Positions 16,803 through 23,908 of a stretch of 47,385 bases of DNA are shown here, one piece after another. Source of the stretch: Oscillospiraceae bacterium (GTDB taxonomy: Bacteria > Bacillota > Clostridia > Oscillospirales > CAG-382); NCBI GenBank assembly GCA_015064945.1, contig SVRF01000009.1, positions 1 through 47,385 on the forward strand. Reading direction: 5' to 3'. Within the stretch, counting starts at the first letter, position 1; each line of letters opens with the position of its first letter. The notes under the pieces are model-generated. The model had not been told where the DNA came from and did not search any database. It worked only from the letters and a program-made list of their open reading frames with translations. The translations under genes and the position numbers were made by a program.

Positions 16803-17473
16803 GGGGATACCTCCAAGTAATATCCGATTTTTCTAGCAGTGCTGATAACGACCTTTGAATTAAGAAAACTTAGTTTTTTTCTCAAAAACGAAATATAAAC
16901 TTCGACGTTGTTGTCTTCTGCATCGGAGTCATAGCCCCAAACTTTGATAATTAAATCTTCCTTTTGCGTCACCCTTTTGGGATTGGACATAAGAATTTTT
17001 AATATTTCAAACTCCTTTAGGCCTAGACGGACAGTCTTTTCGTCCTTACTCAAGGTATAGCTTGATAAATTAAGAACTAAATCATCATAACGCAGCTCGT
17101 CAAGGATCACCTCGCCTTTGCGCCTGGTTAATGCTCTGACGCGAGCCAAAAGTTCTTCCTTTGAAAAAGGCTTTGTCATATAGTCATCTGCACCGCTATC
17201 AAGTCCCTTGACTTTATCCTCTGTTTCGCTTTTTGCTGTTAACATTAATATGGGCGTTTTAATCTTTTTAGCTCTTAATTGTTTTGCAATTTCTATTCCG
17301 TCCATTCTTGGAAGCATAATGTCAAGAATAATCAGGTCGTATATGTCACTTTCTGCATAAAGATAGCCATCCAATCCGTCATATACGACGTCGCAAGCGT
17401 ATTTACAGCTTTCCATCATTCGGCATAAAGCGTTAGCGATGCGCTGTTCGTCTTCTACGATAAGTACTCGCAT
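16799..17473 (-). CDS. OmpR-family response regulator
   Basis: 224 residues. The start is the ATG at 17473, 7 bases after GGAGGTG, giving the normal MRVLIVEDE N-terminus; the frame extends upstream but without a ribosome site. The receiver domain has phosphoacceptor D51 (LIILDIMLPRMDG), with LTAKSE and TKPF carrying the switch Thr and Lys. The winged-helix DNA-binding domain occupies about 125-222 (LGLKEFEILKILMSNP, VWGYDSDAEDNNVEVYISFLRKKL). It resembles regulators of the VanR/PhoP branch. Twin TTTAAGTA repeats 36 bases upstream of the start look like its own binding site. Confidence 0.95.
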   Translation of the reverse strand: MRVLIVEDEQRIANALCRMMESCKYACDVVYDGLDGYLYAESDIYDLIILDIMLPRMDGIEIAKQLRAKKIKTPILMLTAKSETEDKVKGLDSGADDYMTKPFSKEELLARVRALTRRKGEVILDELRYDDLVLNLSSYTLSKDEKTVRLGLKEFEILKILMSNPKRVTQKEDLIIKVWGYDSDAEDNNVEVYISFLRKKLSFLNSKVVISTARKIGYYLEVSP

Positions 17474-17504
17474 AAAGCAACACCTCCAAAACATAAGCTA
17501 CCAA

Positions 17505-17533
17505 ATCATACTTAAACTTTACTTAAATGTACT
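17505..17533 (-). promoter_or_regulatory. Activator-type promoter with OmpR-family direct repeats
   Basis: On the minus strand, TTTAAGTA (complement of 17520-17527) and TTTAAGTA (complement of 17509-17516) are repeated with an 11-base period. They run into TATGAT (complement of 17505-17510), a good -10. There is no good -35, and the repeats occupy its place. This is the usual arrangement for PhoB/OmpR-type activators, so autoregulation of the two-component genes is likely. Confidence 0.6.
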
Positions 17534-17542
17534 GTTGGGCAT

Positions 17543-18556
17543 TTACACTTCGTTGTTGTTGCATAAAACATTTGCATCGAGTACTTGTAAAGAATTCTTG
17601 TCTTTTTCTTCAAATATAATTGAATAAACCAAGACAACAACAATTACAGCAACAAGTGAATAAAAAGTATAGGATAAATAGTCATATTTAAATCGGGGAT
17701 CTTTAAAGGGCGCAGCCAAAATGATACTAAATACCTTTTTTGCGTTGACAAATGTATCAATCCCCAATGTTTTTGCATAAATAATAGCAGTTGAAGCGTA
17801 GTCCGTCACAACGGTTATCAGTGCAGATACCGCAAGACAGGGAATGATACGCTCAAGCCCCTTTTTTCCCGTAAACATACGGTAAAAAAGGAAGGAAAGC
17901 ACGGTTATTAGTGCGGCAAACGGAATATTGATAATTAAACTGTTAAAACTTAAAATGCCATCGGAAGGAATAACAAGTAAAAAGCCAAGAACGGCCAGAA
18001 GTAAGCCTACAAATCCACCAAGCAGTGCATATAAAGTGCCTTGTATGGATTTTCCGGTTTTCTTTGTTACTCCGGCTTCTATTTCTTTAAGGTATTCATT
18101 GGCACAATCTTCGCATAACAAGTGTACTGAATTGTTTTTAATTACATATTTAGCCTTGTCGTTATTAGCATTTCCGCACTCAACACATACATCGATACCG
18201 GGAATGGCGTTTTTATGAAGCAAATTTAAAAGTTGAAGTAAAGATTCGTCAAAAGTTTTAAGGTCAGCGGATGTAGTAAATAATATAGAGTCACTAGTGA
18301 TTTCGTAATCCTTCAGTGCGGGATAATTTGAATCGATCAGTTTGGCAATTTCACCCTGAAATTCAAAAGTGCTTATTAATTCACTGTTTTGTTCGCGTTC
18401 TTCATTAGTTGGAAAACAGCAACTTATAAAAGCGGTTTTTTTAGCTCCGCTGTTATAAACGGTTATTAAAAAGTTTTCTATTATACCAAAGGCATAATTT
18501 TCTTTTATAACAAAGTTATAGGATTTTGCAAACGCAGTAAGGGCTGTACTTAACAT
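17543..18556 (-). CDS. Zinc-ribbon membrane protein of unknown function
   Basis: 337 residues; not recognised. The ATG at 18556 follows ACGGAG. Residues 1-115 form a soluble alpha/beta region. A zinc ribbon follows (C124-x2-C127 in CVECGN; C148-x2-C151 in CEDC). After it come several hydrophobic segments (about 175-196, 205-228, 237-255, 300-317) that likely span the membrane. The C-terminal tail is polar and Asn-rich. It is the last gene of a minus-strand run of five. The separation from the response regulator operon is 69 bases and contains the latter's promoter. The zinc site could bind protein or DNA, but nothing indicates which. Confidence 0.75.
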   Translation of the reverse strand: MLSTALTAFAKSYNFVIKENYAFGIIENFLITVYNSGAKKTAFISCCFPTNEEREQNSELISTFEFQGEIAKLIDSNYPALKDYEITSDSILFTTSADLKTFDESLLQLLNLLHKNAIPGIDVCVECGNANNDKAKYVIKNNSVHLLCEDCANEYLKEIEAGVTKKTGKSIQGTLYALLGGFVGLLLAVLGFLLVIPSDGILSFNSLIINIPFAALITVLSFLFYRMFTGKKGLERIIPCLAVSALITVVTDYASTAIIYAKTLGIDTFVNAKKVFSIILAAPFKDPRFKYDYLSYTFYSLVAVIVVVLVYSIIFEEKDKNSLQVLDANVLCNNNEV

Positions 18557-18573
18557 ATGTCACTCCGTAAATT

Positions 18574-19422
18574 TTATCTTCTGTCTATTATTTTTAAATT
18601 ATCAGGCAATTGACTTCTGCCATCGCTTACATCATCAGTAATTTCTATACCGATTATTTCGTAGTCGTAGTCATTAGTGTATATTTTTGCTTTTTTAAGC
18701 TCCCCGTCTATGAATAAATAATCGACGGGAATATTGTCAGTGTTTATATAACGCTCATATTCGTAATAAACAGAGCCGATAGAAGTAACACCTGTATTAA
18801 TATAAGTAATCCCTTCAAAGCTCGGTGTAGGGACGTTGACAGCGCTTTTATCAAGCAAGTCGGCGGTGTTGTCCTCTAGGTTAAGCATATACGCTTCGTT
18901 TGCGCTTATGAAAACCTCTGTTGAGATGTTATGCATTTCATTCTCGACAATAGACACATAGTTGTTTCCAAACCACACTGTTGTAACAACAGGAACGGAA
19001 AGACCGCCAATTTGCCGTTGCTTGGTAATTTTGTACTTGTAGATGCCTTTATCTGTTATTTCTACGTATTTTTTTAGTTTCAAACCTATGGAAATTTCGG
19101 GGGTAGCTTCCTCAAAACTGCCCGAAATAGGAGGCGTGTCGTTAAACTCGCTTGCGTGTTCTGCTGAACTGCTTTCAATAATATCGCTTTCGAGCTCATC
19201 GACATCTTCCGGCAAAGAGGTATCGTCTGCGCTATCTGAATAAAAAGATATTTCCTCATCATCCCAATTCGATGACAAGAATTCTTCGTGTGAATTCAGC
19301 GCATCTTGTTTTGCATCAATGCCTTTTGATTTGTCAGGTAAGGCTGAAATATTCCAAAATATAAAAATAGAAATAAAGATAAATGCAATTATTAACAAAA
19401 ATAAAAGGGAGTTATTCTTCAT
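18574..19422 (-). CDS. Membrane-anchored exported protein, unknown function
   Basis: 282 residues from the ATG at 19422, which gives a clean N-terminal membrane anchor (KNNSLLFLLIIAFIFISIFIF). The frame is open further upstream, but no ribosome site supports it. The gene overlaps the previous one by 11 bases, so coupling is likely. The anchor is followed by about 75 residues rich in Ser, Asp and Glu, typical of a flexible extracellular linker. A beta-rich domain of about 160 residues follows (KKYVEITDKGIYKYKIT, WFGNNYVSIVENE, VYYEYERYIN). No catalytic motif was seen. It probably acts outside the membrane with its operon partners. Confidence 0.75.
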   Translation of the reverse strand: MKNNSLLFLLIIAFIFISIFIFWNISALPDKSKGIDAKQDALNSHEEFLSSNWDDEEISFYSDSADDTSLPEDVDELESDIIESSSAEHASEFNDTPPISGSFEEATPEISIGLKLKKYVEITDKGIYKYKITKQRQIGGLSVPVVTTVWFGNNYVSIVENEMHNISTEVFISANEAYMLNLEDNTADLLDKSAVNVPTPSFEGITYINTGVTSIGSVYYEYERYINTDNIPVDYLFIDGELKKAKIYTNDYDYEIIGIEITDDVSDGRSQLPDNLKIIDRR

Positions 19423-20269
19423 TTGATTTAGACTTTGGGCTTTTCTTCTCAAATATGTGAGACAACAAATCATCAATATTTGTTATGTGCGGTTTTTCCG
19501 GTTCATAATCTATTGTTAAAGGAACATCGTCAATGGGCGATGTGCTATTATACATCTGTGGCTCGTTGTTATCATCTTGTAAAATTTCAAGAACTTCGTC
19601 ATTGTTTTGTAAGTCCAAAGTTGCGTTTTCGCTCGCGTTATCATCTTCCTCAAGCGTCGACGGAACGCTTATGACGTCTGCATCTTGTTCGTTTTTTGAG
19701 GGGGTGCCCTTTGTGTCCGGTTGGCCGAATACCTCAAGTAAAATCTTTAAAAGTTCTCGAATCGATATTTTAAGGTCACATTGTCTTAGTATAATTGCGG
19801 GCATTCCGGATTCAATATTATTCTGTATTTCTTGTCTTGCTTTTTTTGTTTTACCGAAAGCAGCTATATTGCTGTTGTCTAAACGGATACCAAGGAACTG
19901 TTTGGACTGCTTATTTTTATCACCAAATAATTTCAGCGATATTATGGCTTCTGCAGGAATGAAACCTACACCGCCATCTGCCATTGTGTAATCTGTAAAG
20001 CCTTTCTCGGTAATTGTAAAACCGGTTGTCGGAGATGTCATATTAAGGATGCAATAGCACAAAACAAAAGCAAAAAACGGTGTACATACGCCCCCTATTA
20101 TCATATACACGCTAAGCATAGTTTTAGGGAGTGTGTTTATAATTGGCAAGAAAGGCGCAAACAAACAAATTAATGCGAAAATAAGCATTACAAACGAAAC
20201 TATTGTGTACGCTTTGATATAAGGATGTTTTTTCTTAATTTTATATGGCAGTACGATTTTTTCGTCCAA
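19412..20269 (-). CDS. Two-helix membrane protein with PH-like (STM3941-type) domain
   Basis: 285 residues. TTG start at 20269, supported by AAAGGAGGTC immediately upstream. Two membrane segments (about 20-42 and 50-78) are followed by a small beta-rich domain (GFTITEKGFTDYTMADGGVGFIPAEAIISLKLF, then IRLDN and a helix) reminiscent of STM3941/PH-like membrane proteins. The last 110 residues are acidic and low-complexity. The function is unknown. It sits second from last in the minus-strand envelope gene run. Confidence 0.72.
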   Translation of the reverse strand: MDEKIVLPYKIKKKHPYIKAYTIVSFVMLIFALICLFAPFLPIINTLPKTMLSVYMIIGGVCTPFFAFVLCYCILNMTSPTTGFTITEKGFTDYTMADGGVGFIPAEAIISLKLFGDKNKQSKQFLGIRLDNSNIAAFGKTKKARQEIQNNIESGMPAIILRQCDLKISIRELLKILLEVFGQPDTKGTPSKNEQDADVISVPSTLEEDDNASENATLDLQNNDEVLEILQDDNNEPQMYNSTSPIDDVPLTIDYEPEKPHITNIDDLLSHIFEKKSPKSKSNEE

Positions 20270-20291
20270 GGTTAGACCTCCTTTTTTGAAA

Positions 20292-21227
20292 TCATTGGTT
20301 TATGGTATGAGTTCTTATGTAGTTCAAGTACAGCGCTTTGCAGGAATCAAGCCAATGTATGCCGTCGCTACCACAAAGATCCTGTCTGAAATTACCTGTA
20401 GAATCTCTGGTAACCTCATTAAAGTTTAGATAATATAAACCGCGTTCGTGTGCTGTTTCCAGCAACAGCATATTAAAGTTATCGACTTTTTGAGCATTAA
20501 ATGTTTCGGTGTTTCTAAAAGATGCCCAAGCGGGAATACCGACCAAAACAATTTTTGTATTAGGTAATATAGCGGTGATTCTGTCAAGCATTTTGTTATA
20601 CAGGCTAATGTGTAATTCGTTGGACCATACGGCGATACCGTTTGTCCCCATCATCATATAAATAACCTGAGGTTGCAACTCGCTAAGCCATTGAAGTGGG
20701 GATTTAAGCGCTTCTGATTTGTTGTATGTAGGGTTGCTTGTGTAGTCTAAATAATCGTATGCACCAAGACCTCCCCAAGCGATAACGTCTTGATTTCCCA
20801 GGTAGCGCGCATCAAGCCCTAAAGCGTAAGTTAAGCTATCGCCGCAGTATACAATGTTGTTGAGATAGTCTTCACCCGCATCGGCTGTTTCCTTTAGATA
20901 TGTTCTTGCAAATCTTGCAAATTCCACATCGGAATAATTCATGTTGATTGGCACGGAAGATGAACTGGGTGGGGGAGCGATGCTTGACGAGTCCTCCGGA
21001 GGAACGCTCTCAGGGGCGCTGTCAGGCATACTTTCTGTTTCCGCCTCCACATAAGGAAACAAATAATCCAGTGTTTGGTCATTTATATCTTCAACTTTTT
21101 GTGCGTGAACGTCGGCGTTGGCAACGTCTATTTCTGTGTTTGTATAAAAATAATAATTAGCCGTGTGCACTGCAAAGGACACAGCAAGGGCTGTTATACT
21201 CACCATCGCTTTTTTTAGATATACCAT
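20292..21227 (-). CDS. Exported SGNH/GDSL-type hydrolase
   Basis: 311 residues, ATG start after AGGAGGTGA. The N-terminal hydrophobic segment (about 6-27) is a signal anchor. A Pro/Ser/Glu-rich linker (about 60-95) leads to an SGNH esterase domain. Block I is YCGDSLTY with S131, block II GGLGA with the oxyanion Gly, block III MGTNG with N196, and block V SDGIHW with D288 and H291. All four catalytic elements are intact. Such enzymes remove acyl groups from polysaccharides, peptidoglycan or lipids at the cell surface. Given its surface location, an O-acetyl esterase for glycan or wall polymer is the best guess (inference). Confidence 0.92.
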   Translation of the reverse strand: MVYLKKAMVSITALAVSFAVHTANYYFYTNTEIDVANADVHAQKVEDINDQTLDYLFPYVEAETESMPDSAPESVPPEDSSSIAPPPSSSSVPINMNYSDVEFARFARTYLKETADAGEDYLNNIVYCGDSLTYALGLDARYLGNQDVIAWGGLGAYDYLDYTSNPTYNKSEALKSPLQWLSELQPQVIYMMMGTNGIAVWSNELHISLYNKMLDRITAILPNTKIVLVGIPAWASFRNTETFNAQKVDNFNMLLLETAHERGLYYLNFNEVTRDSTGNFRQDLCGSDGIHWLDSCKALYLNYIRTHTINQ

Positions 21228-21262
21228 AATTTGACGCTCACCTCCTATATAGTTGTATTGTA

Positions 21263-21925
21263 CTAATTGGGTTTAAAGGACATAGGTTCGATGGCTGTGT
21301 TGCTGTTAAATACATCAAGCTCCTCCGGCGCTTTACCATCGGCGTACTCTATTCTGAACGAAAACTTTAATGTATCAAACGCTTCGCCCTCGCCTTCAGC
21401 TTTAGAAGTATTGTCAGGGTTAATATAGATGTTATCCTCTAAATTAAGCTTAATATTTGTAAAAGAAATTCTGTAATATATATATCTTCCGCCGCGGTCT
21501 TCTTGCGTTGTGACCGAGGTGTACGTATTGCCGTTGGTATCAACCACAGTAAAACTTGGCTTTTTATCGCCATTGATAAGCTTTTTGTTGAATTTTACAC
21601 CGAACTCCATTTCATTAGCGGTAGGCGTATATGCAACCGTATCAAGTTGAACGCTTCCATCATAATTCATAAACGTTTTAGGAAAGACTCTGTAAACCTC
21701 AAATTTATCAGGAGCGCTATTATAGATTTTAATTGCTTCTTCTGTAAATGTAACCTCCTTATACATATCAGGCTCACAATTTGAAAATAAAACTATCATT
21801 GTGATGATATATACAACAGCAACAACACCGTAAAAGCTGTATTTCAATATCTTCTTTCTAATTTTTTTCCCCTTGCTTAGCTCAGCATCATCCTCATCGG
21901 GAAAATATTTGCCTTCGTAGTCCAT
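21263..21925 (-). CDS. Membrane-anchored exported protein, unknown function
   Basis: 220 residues. ATG 21925 (MDYEGKYFPDE) is chosen over ATG 21940 because GAAAGG lies just before it. A charged cytoplasmic N-tail of about 25 residues is followed by one membrane segment (SFYGVVAVVYIITMIVLFSN). A beta-rich extracellular domain follows, with immunoglobulin-like strands (EMEFGVKFNKKLING, RYIYYRISFTNIKLNLEDN). A cysteine follows the membrane segment (SNCEPD), but the N-terminus is too long for a normal lipoprotein signal. It is the first gene of the five-gene minus-strand run. Confidence 0.75.
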   Translation of the reverse strand: MDYEGKYFPDEDDAELSKGKKIRKKILKYSFYGVVAVVYIITMIVLFSNCEPDMYKEVTFTEEAIKIYNSAPDKFEVYRVFPKTFMNYDGSVQLDTVAYTPTANEMEFGVKFNKKLINGDKKPSFTVVDTNGNTYTSVTTQEDRGGRYIYYRISFTNIKLNLEDNIYINPDNTSKAEGEGEAFDTLKFSFRIEYADGKAPEELDVFNSNTAIEPMSFKPN

Positions 21926-21971
21926 AAATATACCTTTCATAATTTAGATAACATAATGCGGAGAAACCCTA

Positions 21972-22075
21972 TTTTCCCACCGCAAAATGTGGGAAACTCA
22001 AGGCTCAATCGCAAAAAAAACGGTGAAATAGGTGGATGTGCAAAAAACGCACGTGGCTTTTCCACATTTCCCACA
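21972..22075. repeat. Cluster of TGTGGAAA / DnaA-box-like dyads
   Basis: Within 104 bases there are TTTCCCAC-N8-GTGGGAAA (inverted repeat, 21973-21996), TGTGCAAAA (22037-22045), TTTTCCACA (22058-22066) and TTTCCCACA (22067-22075). The second, read on the minus strand as TTTTGCACA, and the third fit the DnaA box pattern TTWTNCACA. The other copies miss by one base. The cluster lies between the ComM gene and the exported-protein operon. The function is not shown; it could be a DnaA-binding cluster or an operator. Confidence 0.4.
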
Positions 22076-22121
22076 CAAAAATGCGCAAAACTTATGTAAA
22101 CAAACTATTCTTTTTTGATGC

Positions 22122-23672
22122 TTATTTTGACCAATAGCTTCTGTCTAAAGTCCTAAGTTGAATTGCCAACGATATGTGATCTTCGGTTAATAGCTCGCTC
22201 TTGTCGAAATCTGCAATAGTTCTTGCCAGTTTTAAGATTTTATCATATCCTCTTGCAGACAAGCCTAATGTATCGTATGCTCTTTTTAGTAACTCTATAC
22301 CTTTCGTTGTAGGATTGCAAAAACGTTTGATGTGTTCAGACTGCATTTGTGAGTTAAATACCAAGGGTTTTCCGCCTGCGGTTTCGAACTCAAAACGCTT
22401 TGCCGCAAATGCTCGAGCTTCGGATACGCGCTTGCGTATATCTGCGCTTTTTTCTGCTGCACGGTTTGAAGACAGAGTGGAAAATTCAAGCGACTGAACT
22501 TCAATCTGTATATCAATACGGTCAAGAAGCGGACCGGATATTTTATTCATATAAGACAGCCTCGATGCAGGCGAGCAAATACAGGGTTTAGTCAAATGTC
22601 CGTAATATCCGCATTTACAGGGGTTCATTGCGGCAACAAGCATAAAAGAACAGGGGTACGTAACTCTGCCGCTGACTCTGGTTATTGTAACCTTTCCGTC
22701 CTCCAATGGTTGGCGTAATATTTCCGTAGTGGATTTGTCAAATTCGGGAAATTCATCCAGAAACAGAACTCCGTTATGGGCCAAAGATATCTCGCCCGGC
22801 ATAGGATTTTTACCGCCGCCGGCCAAACCTGCGGCAGAAACGGTGTGATGCGGAGCACGAAACGGGCGGGATGTTATAAGCGGGGTGTTTGCAGGTAAAA
22901 TGCCCGCCACGGAATGCACGCGGGTGCTTTCTATAGCGTCATTTAAGGTCATTCTGGGCATAATAGACGGAAGTCGTTTTGCTAACATACTTTTTCCGGA
23001 ACCGGGAGGACCTATCATCAGTACGTTGTGGAAGCCTGCTGCAGCTATTTCTAAGGCGAATTTTGCGTCGTCTTGTCCCTTAACATCACAAAAATCCAAT
23101 GTATCTAAAGCGGCAATTTCTTGCAACTCTCTTATTGAAAGCTTCTTAGGCTCTATTGTTTTTACACCTTTGAGGTGTTGCATAAGCTCTTTTAGGTTAT
23201 TGATGGGAAAAACATCTATCCCTCTCGCTATAGATGCTTCTGCTGCATTTGCTGCAGGGACGTAAATTTCTTTAAATCCCGCTTCCTTAGCTGCGAGCGC
23301 CATGGATAAAACACCGTGAGTCGGTCGTATCTCGCCCGTTAAGGAAAGCTCACCAACAAAGCATTTGCCGCCAAGGAAAATGTTACCGGTTTTACTTGTA
23401 TCCAAAACAGAAAGCAGAATCGGCAAATCGAAGCCTGTGCCTTCTTTCTTTTGGCATGCCGGTGCTAAATTCACAGTAACCATACCGTGTATCAAAGGGA
23501 CTCCGCAGCTTGCCGCAGCGCCTCTGATTCTACCTTCAGCTTCGCGAATAGCCGTATCGGGCAGACCAATTATTTCTAACTTTTCTTTTATGTTGGAGGC
23601 GTGAACACTTTCAACGGAAACCAAAAAACCGTCAATCCCGTTTACAGCAGCAGAACATACTATACTTACCAC
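22122..23672 (-). CDS. comM: ComM/YifB-family Mg-chelatase-like AAA+ ATPase
   Basis: 516 residues, GTG start after GGAGGATTGAGTC. The N-terminal part (about 1-170) is a Lon-protease-like S5 fold (GFDLPILLSVL, FVGELSLTGEIRPTHGVL). The AAA+ chelatase core follows, with Walker A IGPPGSGKSMLAKRL, the FRAPHHTVSAAGLAGG signature, and Walker B NGVLFLDEFPEF. It contains a CxCGYYG...C cysteine group (CKCGYYGHLTKPCIC) and the C-terminal chelatase extension (RGYDKILKLARTIADF). In transformable bacteria ComM is a helicase that helps branch migration during natural transformation, but the family is widespread in Clostridia without known competence. It is a single-gene transcript from its own promoter, divergent to the PFOR gene. 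Confidence 0.94.
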   Translation of the reverse strand: MVSIVCSAAVNGIDGFLVSVESVHASNIKEKLEIIGLPDTAIREAEGRIRGAAASCGVPLIHGMVTVNLAPACQKKEGTGFDLPILLSVLDTSKTGNIFLGGKCFVGELSLTGEIRPTHGVLSMALAAKEAGFKEIYVPAANAAEASIARGIDVFPINNLKELMQHLKGVKTIEPKKLSIRELQEIAALDTLDFCDVKGQDDAKFALEIAAAGFHNVLMIGPPGSGKSMLAKRLPSIMPRMTLNDAIESTRVHSVAGILPANTPLITSRPFRAPHHTVSAAGLAGGGKNPMPGEISLAHNGVLFLDEFPEFDKSTTEILRQPLEDGKVTITRVSGRVTYPCSFMLVAAMNPCKCGYYGHLTKPCICSPASRLSYMNKISGPLLDRIDIQIEVQSLEFSTLSSNRAAEKSADIRKRVSEARAFAAKRFEFETAGGKPLVFNSQMQSEHIKRFCNPTTKGIELLKRAYDTLGLSARGYDKILKLARTIADFDKSELLTEDHISLAIQLRTLDRSYWSK

Positions 23673-23737
23673 GACTCAATCCTCCATTATATGCTTGCGG
23701 TTTATATGTATTGCTAAATCAGTATACATCATATGTT

Positions 23738-23765
23738 ATTATAGCACAAATTTTGGATTTTTCAA
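23738..23765 (-). promoter_or_regulatory. Sigma-A-like promoter for comM
   Basis: On the minus strand TTGAAA (complement of 23760-23765), 16-base spacer, TATAAT (complement of 23738-23743), 65 bases upstream of the GTG start. Confidence 0.7.
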
Positions 23766-23849
23766 GGGTTGTATGCTTTTTTGCTGGCAATATAAAAATA
23801 TATGGAAAAATTTTTTGTTGAAAAATGCTTAAAAAAAACAAAAAACATA

Positions 23850-23878
23850 TTTACACGGGGAGAAAAAGGTGATATAAT
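23850..23878 (+). promoter_or_regulatory. Sigma-A-like promoter for the PFOR gene
   Basis: TTTACA (23850-23855), 17-base spacer, TATAAT (23873-23878), with GGAGG 18 bases further on and the start codon at 23909. Confidence 0.82.
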
Positions 23879-23908
23879 ACTTGAGGAAAATTATACGGAG
23901 GTATTAAA

